A program made the translations under genes and the position numbers. Below are positions 1 through 5,628 of a DNA stretch of 5,628 nucleotides, piece by piece; within the stretch, counting starts at the first letter, position 1; every line of letters starts with the position of its first letter. This DNA comes from an uncultured Eubacteriales bacterium. GTDB taxonomy: Bacteria > Bacillota > Clostridia > Oscillospirales > Acutalibacteraceae. The stretch spans positions 1 to 5,628 of the forward strand of contig OMRJ01000053.1 in NCBI GenBank assembly GCA_900313475.1, in the 5' to 3' direction. The notes under the pieces were generated by a model. The model was not told the origin of the DNA. It saw nothing but the letters and a program-made list of their open reading frames with translations, and did no database searches.

Positions 1-875
1 ACGCGTCGGTTATAGGCAACAAAAAGACTTTTGCGATGATAGATGCCTTCTTCGGTGCGGACACGGTAAAGAACAAAATTGAAGTGACCGACGGCGAAAC
101 ACTGTCGCTCGGCAACCGCTCGCTTACTTTTATATTTGCACCGATGGTACATTGGCCCGAAGTTATGATGTCATATGACAGCGCAGACAAAATTCTTTTT
201 TCGGCTGACGGCTTCGGCAAGTTCGGCGCGCTCGACTGTGACGAAGAATGGGCGTGCGAAGCGAGAAGATACTATTTCGGAATTGTAGGCAAATACGGCG
301 TTCAGGTGCAGAATGTATTGAAAAAGGCTGCCGCACTTGATGTCGAAAAGATTTGTCCGCTCCACGGTCCCGTGCTCTCCGAAAATCTCGGATACTATAT
401 AGATCTCTATAACAAGTGGAGCGGCTACACTCCCGAAACGGACGGAGTGTTTATAGCCTATTCCTCTGTTTACGGACATACAAAGGAGGCGGCGCTGATT
501 CTCTGCGACGAGCTGAAAAAAGCCGGATGCCCGAAAGTATCCGTCAGTGATCTTGCACGCAGCGACATGGCGGAAAATGTTGAGGATGCATTCAAATATT
601 CAAAGATCGTTCTTGCCTCCGTAACATATAACAGCGATGTTTTTCCGCATATGCGCACGTTCATTGACGCGCTCACCGAACGCGGATACAAAAACAGAAC
701 CGTCGGAATTATCGAAAACGGGTCATGGGCACCGACGGCGGCAAAGGTAATTCAAAAAATGCTTGCCGACAGCAAAAACCTGACTTTTGCCGAAACTACT
801 GTCACCGTACGCTCCGCTCTCAACGGCATTTCAAGAGAACAGATTAAAAAGCTTGCCGAAGAACTTTGCAAATAA
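1..875 (+). CDS. FprA-type (class A) flavodiiron protein, 5' end cut by the window
   Basis: The frame is open from the left edge, with whole codons from base 3, so the gene begins upstream and the ATG at 36 is internal. About 290 residues remain of a family usually near 400. Class A flavodiiron proteins are cytoplasmic and reduce O2 to water and/or NO to N2O at a di-iron site, with electrons from rubredoxin or F420H2 through FMN. The first part is the end of the metallo-beta-lactamase-like domain. The iron-ligand pattern is visible as His in MVHWPE (150-152), Asp in SADGFG (207-209, 19 residues later, the family spacing) and His in PLHGP (363-365). The HxExDH motif must lie upstream. From about 447 a flavodoxin domain follows, with FMN loops AYSSVYGHT, SVTYNSDVFP and ENGSWAP. 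The product ends at TAA 873-875. The exact electron donor and the O2 versus NO preference cannot be read here. Confidence 0.93.
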   Translation, partial: ASVIGNKKTFAMIDAFFGADTVKNKIEVTDGETLSLGNRSLTFIFAPMVHWPEVMMSYDSADKILFSADGFGKFGALDCDEEWACEARRYYFGIVGKYGVQVQNVLKKAAALDVEKICPLHGPVLSENLGYYIDLYNKWSGYTPETDGVFIAYSSVYGHTKEAALILCDELKKAGCPKVSVSDLARSDMAENVEDAFKYSKIVLASVTYNSDVFPHMRTFIDALTERGYKNRTVGIIENGSWAPTAAKVIQKMLADSKNLTFAETTVTVRSALNGISREQIKKLAEELCK

Positions 876-918
876 AAAAAACCGGGCTGTAAAAAAACGA
901 GTTTTTTTACAGCCCGGT
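874..918 (-). terminator. Intrinsic terminator of the phosphoesterase operon, between convergent genes
   Basis: A perfect 18-bp inverted repeat pairs 881-898 with 901-918: a GC-rich base (ACCGGGCTGT) topped by an A7/T7 section around a minimal loop. Read on the minus strand the stem is followed by a T tract (881-874), the classic intrinsic terminator layout for the PHP gene ending at 945. This T tract is formed by the bases at and just after the stop codon of the plus-strand flavodiiron gene. Read on the plus strand the hairpin is followed by GCATTGTC with no T tract, so termination of the flavodiiron transcript is less certain, although the strong hairpin could still help or protect the 3' end. 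Confidence 0.88.
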
Positions 919-944
919 GCATTGTCATATAAAAGTTATTCGCT

Positions 945-1634
945 TTACATTTCAGAAGAATATCTTTTAAGCGTGTAGCTTTGATTTTTCAGAGCCGAAA
1001 CAAGATCTTTGTTTGAGCAAACTGCCGCGTTAAAAAATATACCGCCCGTCCCCTCATCGCCGACATCGTGGAAATCGGAGCCTGACGTCACAATTCTTTT
1101 GCCGTGCAGCTTCGACCAATGCTCCGTTATCTCATTTGACGAGTCATGACGCGGATTCCCGTTAAACACTTCATAACCGTCAAGGATATTCCAGTCGACA
1201 ATGCGCATTCCGCGTCTGAAAGGATGAGCCTGAACAAAAATCAGCCCGTTTTCATGTGCAAGAGAGGAAAAAGCCTTGTTGCCGAGTGCCATAAGATCGC
1301 CGTTGTTTTTGACAAAATCCTCCGTCACACCGTAAACAAGATAATCGTTCGGATCACCGTAAAATGTTATTTCCATACCGAGCAGCACGGTAAGCATTTC
1401 CCCTGCAGCCTCTTTAAGTGCGCGATATCCCGACAGAAAGTGTTCCGCCTTAACGCTCCACGGAGCATCCGAAAGACCGACGGATGAAAAAGTATGGCTG
1501 TTCATGTGGTTTGTAGAAACGATTCCGTAATATCCTTTTTCGGCATACAGCTTTGACAATTGGTCTGCGGACGCATGCGCACAGGCGCTAACCTCACGCG
1601 AATGCGCGTGCATTTCAAAAAGGTACTCCGTCAT
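945..1634 (-). CDS. PHP-domain metal-dependent phosphoesterase
   Basis: A 229-residue protein made of a single PHP (polymerase and histidinol phosphatase) domain, a TIM-barrel-like fold that uses up to three metal ions to hydrolyse phosphoesters. Visible candidate metal ligands in family order: HAH at residues 9-11, His43 in TNHMN, Glu88 in GMEI, His137 in QAHPF, Glu155 in DGYEVFNG, and Asp187/His189 in SGSDFH. It has no polymerase domain and no signal peptide, so it is a stand-alone cytoplasmic enzyme. Relatives include the YciV/TrpH-type nucleotide and RNA phosphatases, histidinol phosphatase and uncharacterised PHP proteins; the substrate cannot be chosen from sequence. The ATG at 1634 overlaps the stop of the upstream phosphoesterase gene (ATGA, 1631-1634). 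It is preceded by GGTGAGGTGA (1642-1651), with about 10 bases between GAGG and the ATG, so translation is probably coupled. It is the last gene of its operon, followed by the 881-918 hairpin. Confidence 0.9.
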   Translation of the reverse strand: MTEYLFEMHAHSREVSACAHASADQLSKLYAEKGYYGIVSTNHMNSHTFSSVGLSDAPWSVKAEHFLSGYRALKEAAGEMLTVLLGMEITFYGDPNDYLVYGVTEDFVKNNGDLMALGNKAFSSLAHENGLIFVQAHPFRRGMRIVDWNILDGYEVFNGNPRHDSSNEITEHWSKLHGKRIVTSGSDFHDVGDEGTGGIFFNAAVCSNKDLVSALKNQSYTLKRYSSEM

Positions 1635-2722
1635 TTGCAGGTCACCTCACCGTAAAGCGGTTCTATAAAAATTATTTCCGATTCAATACTGTCGGGAATG
1701 TTTTCGTCAAGCACTATAAGTCTGCCGCCGCGTTTTTTGCCGTACGAATGGTATCCCGCGCTCGGTGTCTGCACGAGTTTTATGCCGTCGACCTCCGCAG
1801 TAAACGTATTTGTGTGATCATGCCCGAAAAATGCGGCAACAATGTCTCCTGTTTTCTTCCAGCTTTCAAATTCTTCACCGTGACTGTCCGGCGGACAAGG
1901 CGCTTCATGCATTTCACCGTCCGAAAAAACACCGTCCGGGGCGGTGTAATATTTTCCGTTACGTTCAACAGCGCCATCGGTTCCCTCTGATACTTCCTTC
2001 AGAACGTTATATTCCTGATGCACCGGAATATGCTGAAAAAGCACGGAAGGAACAGCCTGACCTCCGTTACTTTTTTTCAGCTCCGCTGCTTGCTTTTCAT
2101 ACCATTTAATCTGATCCGGCTGTACAAAACCGTACCCTGCACCCTCTATAACGTTGTAACGGTCATCGCGTACATAGTCGTTTGAGTCCATACACCAAAT
2201 GTTCCATGCCACACGACTGCCGTCGGATGACAAAACAGGCAGCGAACAGTTTCCGCACCCTGAAATATCCTCATCATTAAATGTGTTTCTGAAATTACCG
2301 TATTCGGCATATATCCCTATCTGATTCTCTTTCATCAAAAACGGCAGCATGTATTCGCACTCCGCATCGTGGTTGCCGAAAACTATCGCTAACGGAATGT
2401 TTCGCTCCGCGGCAGGCGCGGTAATGCGTTTTATTGTTTTATACATATAGTCGTACGTAAACTCCTGCCAATAACCGCTTATATTGTCCCCTCCGAAGAC
2501 AATAAGATCGGGATGAGTACGCTCAATACACTGCTCGATAACATTCATTGTTTCTTCGGATTTTCTTTGAGGTATTGTTTTATCCTCGTTGTCATCCATG
2601 TCGGGATCAACCTCATGTATATCGGTCAAATGAAGTATTCTGAATTTACCGTCTCCGCCGAAGCAGAGAGGGTCAATAAAATTTCTGTTGTGTCGTTTTG
2701 ACGCAGGCAGACCCATTGCCAT
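1631..2722 (-). CDS. Calcineurin-like metallophosphoesterase (purple acid phosphatase/Dcr2-like)
   Basis: With the start chosen here the protein has 363 residues and shows the full metallophosphoesterase motif set. Motif I is HLTDIHE (Asp34, His36), motif II GGDN (Asp79), motif III GNHD (Asn117, His118), motif IV FQHIPVH (His231), and motif V GHDH (His301, His303). These residues bind two metal ions and the attacking water in phosphomonoesterases and diesterases. The layout, with LTDIHE near the N-terminus and a long insert before the QHIP motif, resembles Dcr2/PAP-like bacterial phosphatases; the substrate is unknown. No signal peptide is seen. The frame stays open to an ATG at 2812, but that extension overlaps a good promoter at 2771-2799 and has no ribosome binding site. 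I therefore prefer ATG 2722, 12 bases upstream of a second ATG at 2716. The local AAGGAACGGGG is only a moderate binding site. The stop overlaps the next gene by four bases. Confidence 0.88.
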   Translation of the reverse strand: MAMGLPASKRHNRNFIDPLCFGGDGKFRILHLTDIHEVDPDMDDNEDKTIPQRKSEETMNVIEQCIERTHPDLIVFGGDNISGYWQEFTYDYMYKTIKRITAPAAERNIPLAIVFGNHDAECEYMLPFLMKENQIGIYAEYGNFRNTFNDEDISGCGNCSLPVLSSDGSRVAWNIWCMDSNDYVRDDRYNVIEGAGYGFVQPDQIKWYEKQAAELKKSNGGQAVPSVLFQHIPVHQEYNVLKEVSEGTDGAVERNGKYYTAPDGVFSDGEMHEAPCPPDSHGEEFESWKKTGDIVAAFFGHDHTNTFTAEVDGIKLVQTPSAGYHSYGKKRGGRLIVLDENIPDSIESEIIFIEPLYGEVTCK

Positions 2723-2731
2723 AATCTTAAA

Positions 2732-2742
2732 CCCCGTTCCTT
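2732..2742 (-). promoter_or_regulatory. Weak ribosome binding site of the metallophosphoesterase gene
   Basis: The minus strand reads AAGGAACGGGG here. AAGGA stands 15 bases and GGGG 9 bases before ATG 2722; neither is ideal, in contrast to the GGAGG sites of the neighbouring genes. It is still better than the sequence before the ATG at 2812, where no purine-rich site is present. Confidence 0.4.
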
Positions 2743-2770
2743 GTTTTTTGTTCGAACCGAACTTATATAA

Positions 2771-2799
2771 ATAGTAATACCGCGCACGACACATGTCAA
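2771..2799 (-). promoter_or_regulatory. Sigma-A/sigma-70-type promoter for the two phosphoesterase genes
   Basis: On the minus strand TTGACA (2799-2794, perfect -35) is followed by a 17-base spacer and TACTAT (2776-2771, four of six matches to TATAAT). Transcription would start near 2764, giving a leader of about 42 bases before ATG 2722. It lies inside the N-terminal extension of the longest open frame, which argues that the extension is not translated. No clear operator or riboswitch fold is seen in the short leader. Confidence 0.65.
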
Positions 2800-2808
2800 C
2801 AGAAACCT

Positions 2809-3051
2809 TCATCCGTACCGCTGCGCTTTACGGTGTTCATATGCAAAATCAACCCGGCATCGGCGCACTCTTGACTTTGCGGCATTTAACCGATTCAACC
2901 GTTTCAACCGCTTAATCAGACTTTCCGTGATGCTTCTGTCCGCCGTTCAAATTATTTCGTCCTTGCTTTTTTTCTCGCACTTCTCAAAAGGCATCCTACA
3001 AACCTTTTCATCTGTTCTGACTGTTAGCGCTGCGCACCGATTGCAGGTCAT
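2809..3051 (-). pseudogene. Doubtful small cysteine-containing open frame with an internal TGA
   Basis: From ATG 3051 the minus strand encodes 34 residues to a TGA at 2947-2949. They begin MTCNRCAAL, with Cys at residues 3, 6, 18 and 25, then a Lys/Glu-rich tail. The same frame then stays open for another 45 codons, giving a basic segment containing ITESLIKRLKRLNRLN. It ends at a TGA (2809-2811) that overlaps the ATG at 2812. The composition looks more protein-like than the opposite strand, so this may be a small gene, two small genes or the remains of one. No ribosome binding site precedes ATG 3051, and the ATG lies directly after a hairpin. I do not recognise a family. It may be non-coding. 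Confidence 0.2.
2885..2911. repeat. Three tandem copies of a 9-bp unit
   Basis: On the plus strand the units are TTTAACCGA, TTCAACCGT and TTCAACCGC, directly adjacent, with the core TTYAACCG invariant in all three. They lie about 85 bases upstream of the -35 box of the phosphoesterase promoter. If the minus-strand open frame here were translated, the repeat would encode an Arg-Leu-Lys/Asn pattern (KRLKRLNRLN). It could instead be an array of regulator-binding half sites or simple slippage. Confidence 0.6.
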
Positions 3052-3057
3052 ACAAAT

Positions 3058-3085
3058 AACGCCGGCATCAAACCGGCGTTTTTTT
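3058..3085. terminator. Hairpin terminator downstream of the ABC importer operon
   Basis: The stem AACGCCGG (3058-3065) pairs with CCGGCGTT (3073-3080) around the 7-base loop CATCAAA. On the plus strand it is followed by a run of T (3079-3085), then ATTT, a textbook intrinsic terminator. On the minus strand, where the importer genes end at 3099, the stem is followed by the weaker TTATTTGT. Its position 14 bases past the permease stop makes it the likely end of that operon, perhaps working in both directions. Confidence 0.7.
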
Positions 3086-3098
3086 ATTTAACCTGTTT

Positions 3099-4079
3099 TT
3101 ACCGTTCTTCGCGGAAATACGAAACACCGAGACTTGCAGGAGGCTGATTTTCACGCTTTTTGCGAACACTTATAATAATAAGCACCAATATCGTGACAAC
3201 ATACGGAAGCATTTTGAAAATCTCCTGCGAGGAACGGGGAAGACCGCCGATAAACATGTACACGATATAAAGTCCGCCGAAAAGAATGGAACCGATTATT
3301 CCGAGATCGGGTTTCCAAAGAGCAAAGATAACAAGCGCAATGGCAAGCCATCCCCTGTCGCCGAAACCTGCGTTTGACCACGTACCGCCGATAAATTCCA
3401 TAACATAGTATAAACCGCCGAGTCCTGCAACAGCGCCGCCGACGCAGGTCGCACCGTATTTATATTTGATAACATTGATTCCCGCAGCATCCGCTGTAGC
3501 GGGGTTTTCACCTACGGCTTTAAGATTAAGTCCGACACGCGTTTTTCTCAACATGTACCCTGCGACAAGGGCAACAGCAATGGCAAGATAGGTCATAAAG
3601 CCGTATGAGAAAAACGCTTTTCCGAAAAGACCGAGATTATCCGCAAACGGAAGCGATTTTTTGAAGCAAGCACCGATTATGTTGAGGGAAACAGTAGTAC
3701 CGGTTCCGAGAATACTCGAAAGCGAACCGCCGATGAAGCTGCCGATACCCATACCGAACGTAGTGAGGACAAGACCCGTAACATTCTGGTTTGCGCGGAG
3801 TGTGACGGTAAGGAAGCTGTAAATAAGCGACATTATTAAAGAGCCTGCAAGCGAACAGATAAACGGGATAAGAATACATAAAAAGGTGTTTGAGGTATTG
3901 CCGTATGTCTCGAAGAAATATCCGCCGAGAATACCCGAAATACCGCCGACATACATTATGCCGGGAATACCGAGGTTAAGATTGCCCGATTTTTCGATTA
4001 TCATTTCTCCGACCGAACCGTACAGCAAAGGCATACCTATTATTACAGCCTGTGTAAAGAAACTTACAAATCTCGCCAT
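3099..4079 (-). CDS. Nucleoside-type ABC importer permease, NupQ/YufQ-like
   Basis: A 326-residue membrane protein of the BPD_transp_2 permease family, the second permease of BmpA-type nucleoside importers such as NupNOPQ of Bacillus subtilis. It is almost wholly hydrophobic, with about eight to ten membrane segments and a basic C-terminal tail (RKKREN). The conserved early motif appears as SGNLNLGIPGIMYVGG (residues 31-46; NIGLEGM-like in relatives), and LKAVGENPATADAAGIN (about 186-202) is the cytoplasmic loop that should contact the ATPase. Length is normal for the family. The ATG at 4079 shares one base with the TAA of the upstream permease gene (TAATG) and follows GGGGAGG (4096-4090) at a good distance, so both permeases should be made in step. 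It is the last gene of the operon. Substrate within the nucleoside/purine group is inferred from family only. Confidence 0.92.
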   Translation of the reverse strand: MARFVSFFTQAVIIGMPLLYGSVGEMIIEKSGNLNLGIPGIMYVGGISGILGGYFFETYGNTSNTFLCILIPFICSLAGSLIMSLIYSFLTVTLRANQNVTGLVLTTFGMGIGSFIGGSLSSILGTGTTVSLNIIGACFKKSLPFADNLGLFGKAFFSYGFMTYLAIAVALVAGYMLRKTRVGLNLKAVGENPATADAAGINVIKYKYGATCVGGAVAGLGGLYYVMEFIGGTWSNAGFGDRGWLAIALVIFALWKPDLGIIGSILFGGLYIVYMFIGGLPRSSQEIFKMLPYVVTILVLIIISVRKKRENQPPASLGVSYFREER

Positions 4080-5191
4080 TATTTGCTTACCTCCCCGTTT
4101 TTCTTTGAGCGGAAGTTTATCTTGTAATTGATAAAGAATTCCGAACCGATAATAAAGAAAAGAATAATTCCGGTAAGTATGTCAGCCATGCTCTCGTCGA
4201 GACGGAAGCGCGTTGCTATCTCACTTGCACCTCTGTCAAAGAAGACGATGAGGAAAGAAGTAATTATCATAACAAACGGATTGAATTTTGCGAGCCATGA
4301 CACCATGATCGCAGTGAATCCTCTGCCGCCCGCCGTTTCGCTCGAAATCGTGTGATTCGTGCCGGACACGAGAAGCAATCCCGCAACACCGCACATTGCG
4401 CCCGAAAGTGCCATTGTGCGAAGAATTACTTTCTTTACATTGATACCTATATAGCGAGCGGTGTTTTCGCTTTCGCCTACAACGGCGATCTCATATCCGT
4501 GCTTTGAATATTTAAGATAAACAAACATGAAAACGGTAAGAGCAAGGACTATAAGGATATTCAGAAGGTATTTCTGTCCGCCTAACGTCGGGAGCCATCC
4601 GCCGTTTGAAGCAGAGTTTATGATTCCGACCGCATTGGAACCCTTCGGGTTTTCCCAGAAGCAAACACAGTATGAAACTATCTGCATTGCGACATAGTTC
4701 ATCATCAGAGTAAAAAGCGTCTCATTTGTATTGAAATACGCCTTAAATACCGCCGGTATAAGTCCCCAAATTGCACCTGCTGCGCAGCTTACAACAGTCA
4801 TAAGAATGATAAGCAGCACCGGATTCATTGAATTGCCGAACCATATCATGCAGGCTGCCGTAGCGACACCGCCCATGAGAACCTGTCCCTCCGCGCCTAT
4901 GTTCCAAAACTTCATCTTATACGCGGGAGTGACGGCAAGAGCAATGCAAAGCAGCATTGCGATATTCTGCATCAGCGACCAAATCTTACGGGACGAGCCG
5001 AAATTGCCCTTTATCATCGCGGCGTAAACCTCTATGGGGTTAAGATCGGTTATCATAACGATTACAAACGCGCAGACGATAAACGCAAACGCAACAGCAG
5101 CGATTCTTATCAGCCAGCCCTTCCACATCGGCATCGCATTGTTTTTTGAAAGCCTTATAAAAGGCTCCGAATGCATATTTTTTTTACTCAT
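4079..5191 (-). CDS. Nucleoside-type ABC importer permease, NupP/YufP-like
   Basis: A 370-residue inner-membrane permease that pairs with the product of the next gene to form the channel of a BmpA-type importer. A charged N-terminal stretch of about 25 residues precedes the first membrane segment (about 26-48). The family signature FWNIGAEGQVLMGG lies at about residues 95-108, and the coupling loop VVGESENTARYIGIN follows in the second half. The frame can be extended to a GTG at 5200, but that GTG is part of the GGAGGTG ribosome binding site itself; ATG 5191, 7 to 8 bases after GGAGG(T), is the better start. The gene begins inside the end of the ATPase gene (8-base overlap) and its stop overlaps the next start, so all three are translationally coupled. 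Ligand specificity cannot be read from the permease. Confidence 0.92.
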   Translation of the reverse strand: MSKKNMHSEPFIRLSKNNAMPMWKGWLIRIAAVAFAFIVCAFVIVMITDLNPIEVYAAMIKGNFGSSRKIWSLMQNIAMLLCIALAVTPAYKMKFWNIGAEGQVLMGGVATAACMIWFGNSMNPVLLIILMTVVSCAAGAIWGLIPAVFKAYFNTNETLFTLMMNYVAMQIVSYCVCFWENPKGSNAVGIINSASNGGWLPTLGGQKYLLNILIVLALTVFMFVYLKYSKHGYEIAVVGESENTARYIGINVKKVILRTMALSGAMCGVAGLLLVSGTNHTISSETAGGRGFTAIMVSWLAKFNPFVMIITSFLIVFFDRGASEIATRFRLDESMADILTGIILFFIIGSEFFINYKINFRSKKNGEVSK

Positions 5192-5628
5192 TTGCGGCAC
5201 CTCCGACCGAAGTCATCATAAGACCGATTTCTTCCTTGCTCGCTGTTCTCGCGTCAACGATTCCCGACACCTGACCGCCGCACATGACGAGAATTCTGTC
5301 GCACAGTTCCAGAAGAACATCAAGGTCTTCACCTACGAAAATAACGGACGCACCGTTTTCTTTTTGCTCGTTGATAAGATTATAAATCATATACGATGAG
5401 TTAATGTCGAGTCCTCTTACGGGATAAGCAACCATGAGAACCTTCGGAGAGGCTGCGATTTCACGCCCGACAAGCACTTTTTGAACATTGCCGCCCGACA
5501 ACCGCCTGACGGGAGTCTCCGCACCGGGAGTTACCACTTCAAGGTCATGTATTATCTTCTGCGCAAGATCTTTGGGAGCCTTGCGCTGAACGAACATTGA
5601 ATGACCCTTGCTGTAGCTTCGCAGCATA
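5184..5628 (-). CDS. Nucleoside-type ABC importer ATPase, NupO/YufO-like, C-terminal fragment
   Basis: The last 147 or so residues of an ATP-binding protein; the frame runs off the right edge, so the Met at 5627 is probably internal. The family has two ABC domains in about 500 residues, and this is the end of the second. Visible parts, counted from that Met: the LSGGN signature (43-47) with VQKVLVGREIA after it, a Walker B/D-loop region VLMVAYPVRGLD (63-74), and the switch region VGEDLDVLLELCDRI (98-112), where Glu replaces the usual H-loop His. Sugar/nucleoside ATPases of this group commonly have a degenerate second site (AAQPTRGLD), and here it has drifted further (AYPV). The protein sits on the inner face of the membrane and powers the two permeases encoded downstream. 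Its TAA at 5184-5186 lies 3' of the next ATG. The operon promoter and binding protein gene must be beyond the window. Confidence 0.92.
   Translation of the reverse strand, partial: MLRSYSKGHSMFVQRKAPKDLAQKIIHDLEVVTPGAETPVRRLSGGNVQKVLVGREIAASPKVLMVAYPVRGLDINSSYMIYNLINEQKENGASVIFVGEDLDVLLELCDRILVMCGGQVSGIVDARTASKEEIGLMMTSVGGAANE
5199..5204 (-). promoter_or_regulatory. Ribosome binding site that fixes the NupP-like start
   Basis: The minus strand reads GGAGGT from 5204 to 5199, 7 bases before ATG 5191. It lies within the last codons of the ATPase gene. Because the alternative GTG codon (5200-5198) overlaps the site, it cannot use the site, which settles the start at 5191. Confidence 0.8.

Larger units (their letters stand above)
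2723..3098. other. Intergenic region between the importer operon and the phosphoesterase operon
   Basis: This stretch of about 375 bases contains no confidently recognised gene. It holds the phosphoesterase promoter (2771-2799), a three-copy 9-bp tandem repeat (2885-2911), a hairpin with a T run (3058-3085), and a low-confidence minus-strand open frame with one in-frame stop (2809-3051). The plus strand is also free of stops in one frame from 2771 to 3090, but that translation is rich in Ser, Phe and Leu, has no binding site and runs through the hairpin, so I do not call it a gene. Confidence 0.7.

Noticed and set aside
945..1634. PHP gene as a DNA polymerase III/X domain or histidinol phosphatase (hisK)
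   Set aside because: The protein is a stand-alone domain of 229 residues with no polymerase part, and no histidine biosynthesis genes are nearby; only the general PHP call is supportable.
2723..2812. N-terminal 30-residue extension of the metallophosphoesterase
   Set aside because: It overlaps a good promoter, lacks a ribosome binding site, and adds sequence before the part that fits the phosphatase fold.
2947..2949. TGA read as tryptophan or selenocysteine to join the two small frames
   Set aside because: The metallophosphoesterase gene in this window uses TGA as a true stop in an ATGA overlap, and no selenocysteine insertion hairpin was recognised just after the codon.
3024..3036. Overlapping short palindromes (AGCGCT, TGCGCA) as a possible operator
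   Set aside because: Six-base palindromes of this kind are common by chance, and there is no promoter next to them.
2771..3093. Plus-strand frame without stops across the intergenic gap (53 residues from an ATG at 2930)
   Set aside because: It has no ribosome binding site, is dominated by Ser, Leu and Phe, and its 3' end is the terminator hairpin and T run. This is better explained as the complement of purine-rich minus-strand sequence.
3886..5399. Several open frames on the plus strand opposite the permease and ATPase genes
   Set aside because: They lie opposite genes with clear family motifs, show no ribosome binding sites or recognisable domains, and are explained by codon bias of the true genes.
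1..5628. CRISPR arrays, tRNA or rRNA genes, insertion sequences, attachment sites
   Set aside because: No spaced direct repeats, cloverleaf-like segments, transposase motifs or flanking inverted/direct repeats were found on reading both strands.

Overview
The window looks like a chromosome segment from an anaerobic, low-to-mid GC Bacillota, most likely a gut-type clostridium. The evidence is a flavodiiron (FprA-type) protein, strong GGAGG-type ribosome binding sites, a BmpA-type nucleoside ABC importer and a sigma-A-like promoter. No ribosomal RNA, tRNA, CRISPR array, transposase or phage gene is visible. The species cannot be named from this sequence alone.

Layout: (1) On the plus strand, positions 1-875 hold the C-terminal three quarters of a class A flavodiiron protein, cut by the left window edge. 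(2) A perfect inverted repeat at 881-918 separates it from two convergent minus-strand genes. (3) These genes form a tight two-gene unit: a calcineurin-like metallophosphoesterase (1631-2722) followed, with an ATGA overlap, by a PHP-domain phosphoesterase (945-1634). A TTGACA-N17-TACTAT promoter at 2771-2799 probably drives it and shows that the longest open frame overstates the first gene by about 30 codons. (4) A gap of about 375 bases (2723-3098) holds this promoter, a 9-bp tandem repeat, a doubtful cysteine-containing small open frame and a hairpin terminator. (5) From 3099 to the right edge, still on the minus strand, lies the 3' end of an ABC importer operon: the end of a two-domain ATPase gene, then two overlapping permease genes (NupO-NupP-NupQ order).

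How the genes work together: the three transporter genes are translationally coupled (8-nt and 1-nt overlaps) and should form one importer for nucleosides or a related small solute, fed by a lipoprotein encoded outside the window. The two phosphoesterases are coupled to each other and have their own promoter. Both belong to metal-dependent phosphatase folds, so phosphate-ester breakdown is likely, but neither substrate can be read from sequence. A link with nucleoside uptake is only a hypothesis from adjacency. The flavodiiron protein is a separate oxygen/NO detoxification function.

The genes themselves are recognisable families. The least explained parts are the 2813-3098 intergenic stretch and the degenerate Walker B region of the ATPase C-terminal domain.
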